In this document: in pieces, positions 55,085 to 62,863 of the stretch
Position numbering within the stretch: the first letter of the stretch is position 1
How the letters are laid out: each line of letters begins with the position of its first letter
Assembly (NCBI GenBank): GCA_017052515.1
Contig: JAFHKR010000039.1
Location: forward strand, 930,001 to 994,000
Origin: Fictibacillus nanhaiensis
Lineage (GTDB): Bacteria > Bacillota > Bacilli > Bacillales > Fictibacillaceae
Length of the DNA: 64,000 bases
Reading direction: 5' to 3'
Notes under the pieces: generated by a model
Databases searched by the model: none
Told to the model about the DNA's origin: nothing
The model's input: only the letters and a program-made list of their open reading frames with translations
Made by a program: the position numbers and the translations under genes

Positions 55085-56656
55085 ATGAAACTGCAAACAA
55101 AATTAATTCTCATCAGCTGTTCCCTAGTCTTTTTAGTGATCACCATTTTAGCGGTTATCTTTCAAAATATGTTTGAAGACACGATGAAGAGTCAAATTGG
55201 AGAGAGGGCGCTAAGTGTTTCTTATGCGGTAAGTAACAATCCACTTGTTATTGATGCGTTTGAAAGCGGTGACCCCTCTAAACAGATCCAGCCTTATGCA
55301 GAGAAAATTAGAAAGAAAACAGGTGCTCATTATATCGTAGTGGGAAACAAAGAAGGTGTTCGTTATTCACACCCTATCAAAGAACGCATAGGAAAGAAGA
55401 TGGTAGGTGGAGACAACCGAAAAGCCTTATCGGGTGAACCGAGTATTACTGAAGCAACAGGCTCGCTTGGACCTGCTGTGCGGGGAAAATCTCCGATTAG
55501 AAATAGTGACGGAGAGATCATTGGATTAGTATCCGTAGGCTTTTTAACCGATCAGATCAAAGAAGAGATCTGGCCATATAAACTAAAGATTATAATCATA
55601 GGCGTCTTGACTCTGTTGTTAGGTATAGTCGGTTCCGTATTGATCGCTAAAGGTGTGAAAAGAGCAACACATGGCTTGGAACCAAAAGAGATCGGAATGC
55701 TATACAAAGAAAAAAGTGCAATCTTGGAAGCTATTAGAGAAGGTGTCATTGCTGTTAATCGAGAAGGTGAGATAACCCTTGCCAATCATACTGCACTTCA
55801 GATGCTTGAAACAGAAAATGAGAAATTAATAGGTGAAAATGTGTTAAAAGCTATTCCAAATACAAGATTACTTGATGTAATAGCTTCTGGCCAAAACGAA
55901 TTTGACGAGCAAATGAAACTAGGAAATACGAAGGTTATAGCGAATCGTATTCCGATAGTGGATCATCATAATCAAGTAATAGGGGCGGTTGCGACATTTA
56001 GAAACAGAGATGAGCTTTATCGATTAAATGAAGAACTCGCGCAAGTGAAAAGCTATAGTGAAGGCTTAAGAGCTCAAACACATGAGTTTTCTAATAAACT
56101 GTATTTAATATCCGGACTTATACAGCTAGGTTCTTATCAAGAGGCACAAGATATTATTACGAAAGAATCAAATGTTCATCAGCATTTCACACAATTTATA
56201 ATGAATCATATTTCTGATCCATATATAGGCGGTCTATTAATCGGCAAGTTCAATCGTTCAAAAGAGTTGAGAGTTAAATTCACCATTGTTCCTTCAAGTC
56301 ATCTAAAAGATATTCCGGACTCGATCGACAGACAATTACTGGTTACGATCATAGGTAATCTAATAGACAATGGCATGGACGCTGTAGTTGAATCTAGAAC
56401 ACATGAGCCGATAGTAAAAATTAGCCTTTCTGATTTTGGAGAGCAACTAATCATAGAAGTTGAGGATACTGGAGAAGGGATTCCTGAGAAAACCGCTAAT
56501 ATGTTATATAAAAAGGGATTCTCTACAAAAGGGCGAGATCGCGGCTACGGATTATATTTAATCAAACAAGCTGTGGAAGTATTAGACGGTCATGTCTTTT
56601 TTGAGAGAACAAAAGTGGGAACAACGCTTTTCACGGTTATCATTCCAAAAGAATAG
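55085..56656 (+). CDS. CitS/DctS-type sensor histidine kinase
   Basis: The 523-residue kinase has a membrane segment (residues 7-27), an extracytoplasmic CitA/DcuS-like PAS sensor (about 30-165), a second membrane segment (about 170-192), a cytoplasmic PAS (about 215-315) and a kinase core. The phospho-acceptor is the histidine in QTHEFSNKL near residue 337; ATP-binding boxes are DNGMDA, DTGEGIPE and GYGLYLIK. CitS, MalK and DctS share this design and sense carboxylates. Its position behind tctCBA suggests tricarboxylate sensing. No separate promoter is obvious. Confidence 0.88.
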   Translation: MKLQTKLILISCSLVFLVITILAVIFQNMFEDTMKSQIGERALSVSYAVSNNPLVIDAFESGDPSKQIQPYAEKIRKKTGAHYIVVGNKEGVRYSHPIKERIGKKMVGGDNRKALSGEPSITEATGSLGPAVRGKSPIRNSDGEIIGLVSVGFLTDQIKEEIWPYKLKIIIIGVLTLLLGIVGSVLIAKGVKRATHGLEPKEIGMLYKEKSAILEAIREGVIAVNREGEITLANHTALQMLETENEKLIGENVLKAIPNTRLLDVIASGQNEFDEQMKLGNTKVIANRIPIVDHHNQVIGAVATFRNRDELYRLNEELAQVKSYSEGLRAQTHEFSNKLYLISGLIQLGSYQEAQDIITKESNVHQHFTQFIMNHISDPYIGGLLIGKFNRSKELRVKFTIVPSSHLKDIPDSIDRQLLVTIIGNLIDNGMDAVVESRTHEPIVKISLSDFGEQLIIEVEDTGEGIPEKTANMLYKKGFSTKGRDRGYGLYLIKQAVEVLDGHVFFERTKVGTTLFTVIIPKE

Positions 56657-56668
56657 AGGATAGACATC

Positions 56669-57358
56669 ATGAGTACATGGGAAGTTTTTATCGTTGAAGA
56701 CGACATTCGCATTGCAGAAATCAACAAAAGATTCGTCGAAAAAGTAGAGGGCTTTTCAGTATGTGGAATTGCACTAAATAAGGAAGAGGCAAAAGAACAG
56801 ATTTCTATATTAAGACCTGATTTAGTTATTTTAGATATCTTTTTTCCGGATATGAATGGACTTGATCTACTAAGGTGGATTCGAAGTGAGTTTCGAGGAA
56901 TCGAAGTGATCATGGTAACAGCTGCAACAGAAGTCAACACTTTAAAATATGCATTGGAAGATGGTATTTTTGATTATATTGTCAAGCCTGTCATCTTTCA
57001 GCGATTTAAAGATACACTCGTACGATTTAATGAGCACAAATCATCCATTACTCAATTATCAGCTGATAAAGAAATCAATCAGAACATTATTGATACATTA
57101 TTAAAACGCGAAAAGATCGAGGTTGAACCATTCTTTCTCCCAAAAGGAATAGATCCTATTACACTAGAAAAGATATTGTCCATTTTGATGCAGAACGAAA
57201 AAGGCTTTACTGCTGAAGACCTCGGACAGCGTACCGGAGTGAGCCGCACAACAGCAAGGCGATACCTGGAATATCTTGTTTCAGAACAAAAAGCTAAAGC
57301 AGATATCACTTACGGAGGGGTAGGCAGACCAGAAAGAATTTACAAATATGCACTATAG
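56669..57358 (+). CDS. CitT/DctR-type response regulator
   Basis: The 229-residue regulator has a receiver domain (residues 5-122; acidic pocket VEDD, phospho-acceptor aspartate in LVILDIFFPDMNG near residue 54, threonine in VTAA and lysine in VKPV) and a C-terminal helix-turn-helix (about 170-228, RTGVSRTTARRYLEYL). This matches CitT, MalR and DctR in length and layout. It starts 12 bases after the kinase stop, so they are co-transcribed. It probably activates tctCBA, but no operator can be assigned. Confidence 0.88.
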   Translation: MSTWEVFIVEDDIRIAEINKRFVEKVEGFSVCGIALNKEEAKEQISILRPDLVILDIFFPDMNGLDLLRWIRSEFRGIEVIMVTAATEVNTLKYALEDGIFDYIVKPVIFQRFKDTLVRFNEHKSSITQLSADKEINQNIIDTLLKREKIEVEPFFLPKGIDPITLEKILSILMQNEKGFTAEDLGQRTGVSRTTARRYLEYLVSEQKAKADITYGGVGRPERIYKYAL

Positions 57359-57472
57359 TCTAAAGCGACCAGTTAACTAGGTAGCTTTTGTTCGACTCTT
57401 ATACTACTAAAAATTAGTTAAGTTGATGTATAATGTTCTACATAGATTTAAAGTTGAAAGAGAGTGAGCAAT

Positions 57473-58189
57473 ATGGGACGTAAATGGAATAATATTAAAG
57501 AAAAGAAAGCATCAAAAGACGCTAATACGAGCCGAATTTACGCTAAGTTCGGTCGCGAAATCTATGTGGCAGCAAAACAGGGTGAGCCTGATCCGGAATC
57601 CAATCAATCGTTAAAAGTTGTTTTAGAGCGAGCAAAAACATATAGTGTACCTAAAAACATCATTGACCGTGCGATTGAAAAAGCAAAAGGTGGATCTGAC
57701 GAAAACTATGACGAACTACGTTATGAAGGCTTTGGTCCGAATGGATCGATGATAATTGTGGATACTTTAACGAATAATGTGAATCGAACAGTTGCAGAAG
57801 TACGTTCTGCCTTTAATAAAAATAATGGAAACATGGGTGTTTCTGGAGCTGTATCCTACATGTTCGATGCAACAGCTGTTATTGGTCTAGAAGGAAAGTC
57901 AGCTGATGATGTTTTAGAATTGTTGATGGAAGCAGATCTAGATGTTCGTGATGTAATTGAAGAAGATGAATCAGTTATTGTTTACGCTGAACCTGATCAG
58001 TTTCATGCTGTGCAAGAAGTATTTAAAAATGCAGGTATCACGGAATTTACAGTTGCAGAACTTACGATGCTTGCACAAAACGATGTGGAACTGTCAGAAG
58101 AATCACAGGTTCAGTTTGAGAAGTTGATCGATGCCTTAGAAGATTTAGAAGACGTGCAGCAAGTGTATCATAACGTAGATCTGAAATAA
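57473..58189 (+). CDS. yeeI: YebC-family protein YeeI
   Basis: The 238-residue protein starts [13 protein letters not shown] and carries [19 protein letters not shown] near residue 19 and [22 protein letters not shown] near residue 85, nearly identical to B. subtilis YeeI. YebC proteins were labelled transcriptional regulators; more recent work links this group to relief of ribosome stalling at proline tracts. ATG at 57473 gives the family N-terminus; a GTG nine bases upstream is unlikely. It is monocistronic. Confidence 0.95.
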   Translation: MGRKWNNIKEKKASKDANTSRIYAKFGREIYVAAKQGEPDPESNQSLKVVLERAKTYSVPKNIIDRAIEKAKGGSDENYDELRYEGFGPNGSMIIVDTLTNNVNRTVAEVRSAFNKNNGNMGVSGAVSYMFDATAVIGLEGKSADDVLELLMEADLDVRDVIEEDESVIVYAEPDQFHAVQEVFKNAGITEFTVAELTMLAQNDVELSEESQVQFEKLIDALEDLEDVQQVYHNVDLK

Positions 58190-58204
58190 TTCTATTCAAG
58201 TGAT

Positions 58205-58241
58205 GGGCCGGTCCTTTTTTATGGGGCAGGCTCGTTTTTAT
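58205..58241 (+). terminator. Imperfect terminator after yeeI
   Basis: GGGCCGGTCC pairs with GGGGCAGGCTC with one mismatch and wobbles, followed by GTTTTTATTG. Confidence 0.5.
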
Positions 58242-58243
58242 TG

Positions 58244-58283
58244 TCAGAGCAAAAGAAAAAGCAACCGATTAATTCGATTGCTT
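58244..58283 (-). terminator. Intrinsic terminator of bdbC
   Basis: On the minus strand AGCAATCG pairs with CGGTTGCT (one wobble) and is followed by TTTTTCTTTT. Confidence 0.8.
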
Positions 58284-58676
58284 TCTCATCCCTAACAAAC
58301 TAATTGTGATGATCGTAAATCCAACGAACGCAAGAAGTGGAATCGTTATGAATCCCAGCCAGTTGATATACTGACCTGAACATGGAACACCTGATGTACA
58401 TACCTCAAAAGCCTTTAATGCAGGTATTTTTTGAAGAGCATAATGATAGCCGGAAACGATGATGCCCAGAATGGATAGAGGAAGGACATAACGTGTGACT
58501 TTATGATCTTGCTGATAAAAGGCAACACCTAGCACAATTACTAACGGATACATCAAGATTCGTTGATACCAGCAAAAATTACATGGCACAAAATTCATGA
58601 CTTCACTAAAAAACAGACTTCCTACCGTGGAAACGATCGATGCGACCCAAGCGATCAACAAAGGTTTATTACCCAC
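58269..58676 (-). CDS. bdbC: DsbB-type thiol-disulfide oxidoreductase BdbC
   Basis: The 135-residue membrane protein has four segments. Its two redox cysteine pairs are CNFC near residue 32 and CTSGVPC near residue 93, as in BdbC, which reoxidises BdbD with menaquinone. The GTG start at 58676 follows GGAGAG nine bases upstream, which overlaps the end of bdbD. The pair makes disulfides in exported proteins, including competence proteins in B. subtilis. Confidence 0.93.
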   Translation of the reverse strand: MGNKPLLIAWVASIVSTVGSLFFSEVMNFVPCNFCWYQRILMYPLVIVLGVAFYQQDHKVTRYVLPLSILGIIVSGYHYALQKIPALKAFEVCTSGVPCSGQYINWLGFITIPLLAFVGFTIITISLLGMRKQSN

Positions 58677-58678
58677 CT

Positions 58679-59398
58679 TTACTTACTCTCCTTCGCAGCA
58701 TCATCAACCATTCTCTTTAAATCTTCTAAAGATGTACCGTCGAACTTTTTACCATTAACAAACAAGGTAGGTGTACTCGTTACACCAAGTTCACTTACAA
58801 GTGTTTCATCTGTTTTTAAAGCTTTTTCGTTGTCCTTGTCTTTCCATGTTTCGGTTACTTTCTTAACATCTTCATCTGAAGTTACTTCACCAAGTGTTTC
58901 TGTTAAGAATTTCTCGGTAAAGATATCTTGTCGTTCTAGATTCTGATCGTCAGGCTGCTTTTCGTAAAGTGTCTTATGAAACTTCCAAAACGTTTCATTA
59001 CCTAATTCTCTATAAACGGTTTCTCCAAAGATTGCAGATCGTTCAGAATCTACATTAATAAACGGATAGTTTAAGAAATAGAATTTCACTTTACCTGTTT
59101 GAATCAGTTCTTTGTCAATAAGTGGAAAGAACGACTCATTAAAGTTCTTACATGCAGGACACTTGTAATCTCCAAATTCAATGATATTAACAGTTGCATC
59201 TTTCTCACCTAAGTAAGGCTGGTTTTCGTAGGAAATATCAGCTGTGGATGTATCATTATTATCAAGTGCACCACTGAACAGAAAAACAATCAATCCAAGA
59301 GTCAAAATACCAATCGTCCAAAAAAGCCAAACAGGAGAAGAGTTTTTCTTTTTCTTTGAGCTGTTTACATAAGCCTTATTCTTTTTTTGTTTACCCAT
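58679..59398 (-). CDS. bdbD: DsbA-like thiol-disulfide oxidoreductase BdbD
   Basis: The 239-residue protein has a lysine-rich N-terminus, one membrane anchor (about residues 23-44) and an extracytoplasmic thioredoxin-fold domain. The active site is CPAC near residue 80 and the cis-proline is in TSTPTLFVNG near residue 208. It introduces disulfides into secreted proteins and is reoxidised by BdbC, whose gene follows directly. The ribosome binding site is GAGGTG. Confidence 0.95.
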   Translation of the reverse strand: MGKQKKNKAYVNSSKKKKNSSPVWLFWTIGILTLGLIVFLFSGALDNNDTSTADISYENQPYLGEKDATVNIIEFGDYKCPACKNFNESFFPLIDKELIQTGKVKFYFLNYPFINVDSERSAIFGETVYRELGNETFWKFHKTLYEKQPDDQNLERQDIFTEKFLTETLGEVTSDEDVKKVTETWKDKDNEKALKTDETLVSELGVTSTPTLFVNGKKFDGTSLEDLKRMVDDAAKESK

Positions 59399-59570
59399 TG
59401 TTCACCTCGTAGAATTTTTACTAAATAAAAAGAAGTTACTTTTATCGTAAACAAAGTTGAAGGTATTTACAATGAAGAAATCTTGAACATTCTATTTCAG
59501 ATGTAAACTCGAACAATATTGAGCAATTTATATGAAAAAAAAAGATAATACTTTATTCCTCTATTTAATA

Positions 59571-59638
59571 AAAAACTTGTATGCAAAAGAAGACTTTGGC
59601 AGTATAATTTTCTAGAAATTATACTAAACAAGTTTTTT
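59571..59638 (+). promoter_or_regulatory. Nested inverted repeats upstream of the acidic surface protein
   Basis: An outer pair, AAAAACTTGT (59571-59580) and ACAAGTTTTT (59628-59637), encloses an inner pair, AGTATAATTT (59601-59610) and AAATTATACT (59616-59625). A T-run and the ribosome binding site follow immediately. The inner left arm holds TATAAT, a possible -10 element. This could be an operator, a terminator or an RNA structure controlling translation. Confidence 0.55.
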
Positions 59639-59650
59639 GGGGGTACAGGG

Positions 59651-60985
59651 ATGAAAAAGGTTGTAACTTTCTTATTGGCTATTACGATTAGCCTCGGCAT
59701 CTTGCCATTGTCAGCGTTCGCTATAAATGCAAACGACAAAGAGTATAAAGCGTTTTTACAAGAGATCGGTTGGAACTCGAAGGATTTTGTAGCTTATTTG
59801 AACAGTAAAGAGTGGGCATTAAGAGATTTTGAATCGGTTGATGAACTAGGCACACCATTATCAGAAAAAGGTGTACAGACAGTGTTAAAAGAGTTTGACA
59901 TTAGTCGAGATAGACTCAATGAACTTCTTGTGGAGTATGGAAATATTGAAGAAGGACAAGATGTACTCGACGGAACTTATATTATTTTTGAAGAGGAATT
60001 GTTTGAGGAAGTTGATTTTATGATCGGCACACCTATAGACGATCAAAACCTTCAAAAGTTATTAAGTGATTACGATCTAAAATCCATTGAAGAACTGGAT
60101 GCTTTATTAAAAGAAAACGATGATTCACGTGAAAACTATGAATATATCGAACATCTTGAATGGTCTGTTGATTATTATATTAATGGAGATGACTGGGAAG
60201 GAACTCTTATTAATGATGAAAACCTTCAACAGTTATTAAGAGATTACAACCTAGCTTCTCTTGCTGAACTGGACGCTTTATTAAAAGAAAATGATGATGC
60301 AAGAGAAAACTATGAATACATTGAAGATCTTGAAGGAGCCGTTGATTTCTATATAAATGGGGATGACTATATAGGTGATGATATCGAGGATCTATTTACA
60401 GAGATTGCTTTAACAGAGGAAGAAATAGAAAAGCTTTTAACTCATATGGAAACTCTTAATTGGGAAGATCCAGCCTTTCTTGATCGAATGATGGTTCTTG
60501 CCGAAAGAATGATGGCGTTTGAAGATTTTGAAACAGCAGATGAACTTACTTCTGAACAAGTTGCTGAACTGCTTTCCATCTTTTCTGAGATGAAACAACT
60601 TTTACAACTTGAGACAAAGTATTATCTAGTTGTTGATGGACAAAAACAACCTGTTTCCATGGATTCACTGATGAAGATGGAGACGACAAATGGAAATGAT
60701 CTTATCATGGAAATCTATAATACAAATGGTGAATTATTGGCTGATATTCGTATCACAGCTGAAATGTTTGGCTCTGAAATAATTCAAGAAACAGGTAAAG
60801 ATATACAAAAAGTTGAAGAGATTGTTACTGCAGTTCCAACGAAATCCAGTCATCCGGTTAAAACAGTAAAAGGCGGAAAACTTCCTAAAACTGCTACAAA
60901 CCATCTAGAGAACTCATTAATGGGGTTAGGTGTTTTTGCGGCAGGAATTTTCCTCTTTAGAAGATTTCGTGTAAAAGGAATCTAA
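59651..60985 (+). CDS. Processed acidic surface protein with LPXTA sorting signal
   Basis: The 444-residue protein has a signal peptide (residues 1-25), a very acidic ectodomain, and a C-terminal sorting signal: LPKTA (411-415), a hydrophobic segment and the tail RRFRVKG. The ectodomain contains tandem 58-residue repeats (nucleotide starts near 60038 and 60212; ENLQQLLRDYNL, then ELDALLKEND and ENYEYIE), with a more diverged N-terminal unit. It has no cysteine. It matches the Bacillus family of acidic LPXTA surface proteins encoded beside a class D sortase; its role is unknown. The ribosome binding site is a G-run (GGGGG) followed by CAGGG. Confidence 0.85.
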   Translation: MKKVVTFLLAITISLGILPLSAFAINANDKEYKAFLQEIGWNSKDFVAYLNSKEWALRDFESVDELGTPLSEKGVQTVLKEFDISRDRLNELLVEYGNIEEGQDVLDGTYIIFEEELFEEVDFMIGTPIDDQNLQKLLSDYDLKSIEELDALLKENDDSRENYEYIEHLEWSVDYYINGDDWEGTLINDENLQQLLRDYNLASLAELDALLKENDDARENYEYIEDLEGAVDFYINGDDYIGDDIEDLFTEIALTEEEIEKLLTHMETLNWEDPAFLDRMMVLAERMMAFEDFETADELTSEQVAELLSIFSEMKQLLQLETKYYLVVDGQKQPVSMDSLMKMETTNGNDLIMEIYNTNGELLADIRITAEMFGSEIIQETGKDIQKVEEIVTAVPTKSSHPVKTVKGGKLPKTATNHLENSLMGLGVFAAGIFLFRRFRVKGI

Positions 60986-61608
60986 TGAAAATGAGAGGTA
61001 GCGTTCGAAAGATACTTCTTGTGTTTTCATTCGTATTAATATTACTTGGTTTTTGGTTCAGTACTACAAACGCCTATACTTTTATAAAAGGCTACATGCT
61101 CTTTCAGACAGATCAAACACACATTGTAAACAGTGCTGAAGAACCCTCCAAACAGCACAAGGATAACTTGAAACAAAAAAAACTATATACAATACGACCA
61201 AATAAAGGTGAGAATATTGGTAACCTACTCATACCAAAGTTAAATGCTACACTTCCAATTTTTCATGGAACAGATGAAGAAGAATTAGAGAACGGTGTAG
61301 GTCATTTTGATAAAAGTGTCTTACCAGGAGAAAAGGATAATTCGGTTCTTTCTGGACATCGAGATACCGTTTTTCGAAAGTTAGGTGAAGTCGGTAAGGG
61401 TGATACGTTGATTGTTGAAACGTCAGCAGGAAGCTTTACTTATAAAATTCGACATGTGCGCATAGTAGATAAAGATGACAGAACGGTTATCGTACCTAAG
61501 CCGAGAGCAACATTAACTCTATCAACGTGTTATCCTTTTGATTTTATAGGTGCATCACCTGAACGTTATATTCTCGTTGCAGACTTGATATCACAAAAAT
61601 TAACATAA
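60985..61608 (+). CDS. srtD: Class D sortase
   Basis: The 207-residue transpeptidase has an N-terminal membrane anchor (about residues 9-29) and the sortase barrel. The catalytic triad is visible: histidine in SGHRDTVF near residue 122, cysteine in LSTCYPF near residue 183 and arginine in SPERYIL near residue 195. It should cleave LPKTA of the preceding protein and attach it to the wall. Its ATG overlaps the stop of that gene (TAATG), so the two are translationally coupled. A strong terminator follows. Confidence 0.93.
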   Translation: MKMRGSVRKILLVFSFVLILLGFWFSTTNAYTFIKGYMLFQTDQTHIVNSAEEPSKQHKDNLKQKKLYTIRPNKGENIGNLLIPKLNATLPIFHGTDEEELENGVGHFDKSVLPGEKDNSVLSGHRDTVFRKLGEVGKGDTLIVETSAGSFTYKIRHVRIVDKDDRTVIVPKPRATLTLSTCYPFDFIGASPERYILVADLISQKLT

Positions 61609-61614
61609 TCTATT

Positions 61615-61648
61615 AAGACAACAGACACTTTTCTGTTGTCTTTTTTTG
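61615..61648 (+). terminator. Intrinsic terminator of the sortase operon
   Basis: AAGACAACAGA pairs perfectly with TCTGTTGTCTT and is followed by T. Confidence 0.9.
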
Positions 61649-61679
61649 ACCCCATTTTCAACGGGCGTATACTTGTTTT

Positions 61680-61705
61680 GTTTAAAAGATAATCAAAAAA
61701 GGTAT
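61680..61705 (+). promoter_or_regulatory. Candidate sigma-B promoter of the SGNH gene
   Basis: GTTTAA and AGGTAT with 14-base spacing match sigma-B at all but one -10 position. Confidence 0.35.
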
Positions 61706-61791
61706 GAATACCAATAATATGCATGCGGGTCTATAGAAATCCCTCCTGATACATACTTAGAATAAACAACTAGAAAGCCGGTGGAGAAAAC

Positions 61792-62508
61792 ATGAAGAAA
61801 TTCACAATGATCATCACAATCTGTATCATCGTTTTGATAGGGGTTGCTTTTGGCGTGTACTCGCTTAACTCTAAAGAAATGGAAGTGACAGCACTTGGTG
61901 ATTCTCTTGCCTATGGATTAGGTGATACAAAAGATAATGGGTATATAGGGGATGTTGAAAAACGGTACGAAGAAGATTTAGATAAACAGCTTGTCATTCA
62001 TGACTTTGGAGTTCCAAATGATACAAGCACAGACCTGCGTCAGCGGTTGAAAAATCCAGAGATAGCAAAAACAGCTAAAAGCTCTGATGTTATTTTTATA
62101 AATATTGGTACGAATGATTTTCTTAAAAGCACAGATCAACTAACAAAATTCAACAAAAAAGAACTAGCAGCAAATGAAGAAATCTACAAAGAAAATCTAA
62201 ATAAAATCATTCAGAAAATACAAAATAAAGAAAAGCCAAAGGCCATTTATATAATAGGAATCTATAACCCGAAAGCTGAATGGAGTGATATGGCTGTTGT
62301 TAATGAGGCCGTATCAACTTGGAATCAATCTACAAAAGAAGTTACAAAGAAATATAAAAATACGACTTATATACGTACGGATGACCTTTTCATCAACAAA
62401 AATAAACGTGATTATTTCTCTGATAAACTTCATCCTAATGAAAAAGGATATGCTTTAATTGGAAAAAGAGTTTACGAAAACATCCGTAAGAGTTCTGAAT
62501 ATAAATAA
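61792..62508 (+). CDS. Secreted or anchored SGNH/GDSL hydrolase
   Basis: The 238-residue protein has an N-terminal signal or anchor (residues 4-25) and an SGNH hydrolase domain: block I ALGDSLAYG with the serine near residue 38, block III GTNDF near residue 104, and block V DKLHPNEKGY with the D and H near residue 210. The block II glycine is in DFGVPNDTS. It is an extracytoplasmic esterase or lipase; the substrate is unknown. The ribosome binding site is GGTGGAG. It lies 184 bases after the sortase gene, with its own possible promoter. Confidence 0.8.
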   Translation: MKKFTMIITICIIVLIGVAFGVYSLNSKEMEVTALGDSLAYGLGDTKDNGYIGDVEKRYEEDLDKQLVIHDFGVPNDTSTDLRQRLKNPEIAKTAKSSDVIFINIGTNDFLKSTDQLTKFNKKELAANEEIYKENLNKIIQKIQNKEKPKAIYIIGIYNPKAEWSDMAVVNEAVSTWNQSTKEVTKKYKNTTYIRTDDLFINKNKRDYFSDKLHPNEKGYALIGKRVYENIRKSSEYK

Positions 62509-62600
62509 ACGATAACCATTGACGCAGAATGAACAATCTGTTAATCTACAAAACGTTACAAATAAAATAATTAAATAAAAGTCCTCACATTAATCTCTGT

Positions 62601-62775
62601 GAGGTAGAGGTCGCATGAATTATGAGTAGAACTGTTAGAGGCAAGTGGTGCTTATGACAACAGTTTAAAAGGAATTGATGCCGAAATGGGTTTAGATCCA
62701 CGTAACAAATCCATTGGGGCTGCATTGAACAAGTGCAGAACTGTCGCAGAACGTTCTGCGTTGAGCTATGAGAGA
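62601..62775 (+). promoter_or_regulatory. Lysine riboswitch (L box)
   Basis: The conserved lysine-aptamer segments appear in order: AGAGGTCGCA (62606), TTATGAGTA, GAGGCAAG, GATGCCGAAATGGG (62677), CATTGGGGCTGCA and GCAGAACTGTCGCAG (62735). The terminator at 62800 supplies the expression platform. Lysine binding should cause premature termination. Boundaries are approximate. Confidence 0.88.
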
Positions 62776-62799
62776 TTTTTGGAGGATGCTGATTATATT

Positions 62800-62830
62800 C
62801 ACGTATGGGCGTTTCCATACGTGTTTTTTT
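62800..62830 (+). terminator. Riboswitch-controlled terminator
   Basis: CACGTATGG pairs perfectly with CCATACGTG around GCGTTT, followed by seven T. Confidence 0.9.
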
Positions 62831-62863
62831 ATTGGCTTTATATCAACAGGAGGTACTTACATC

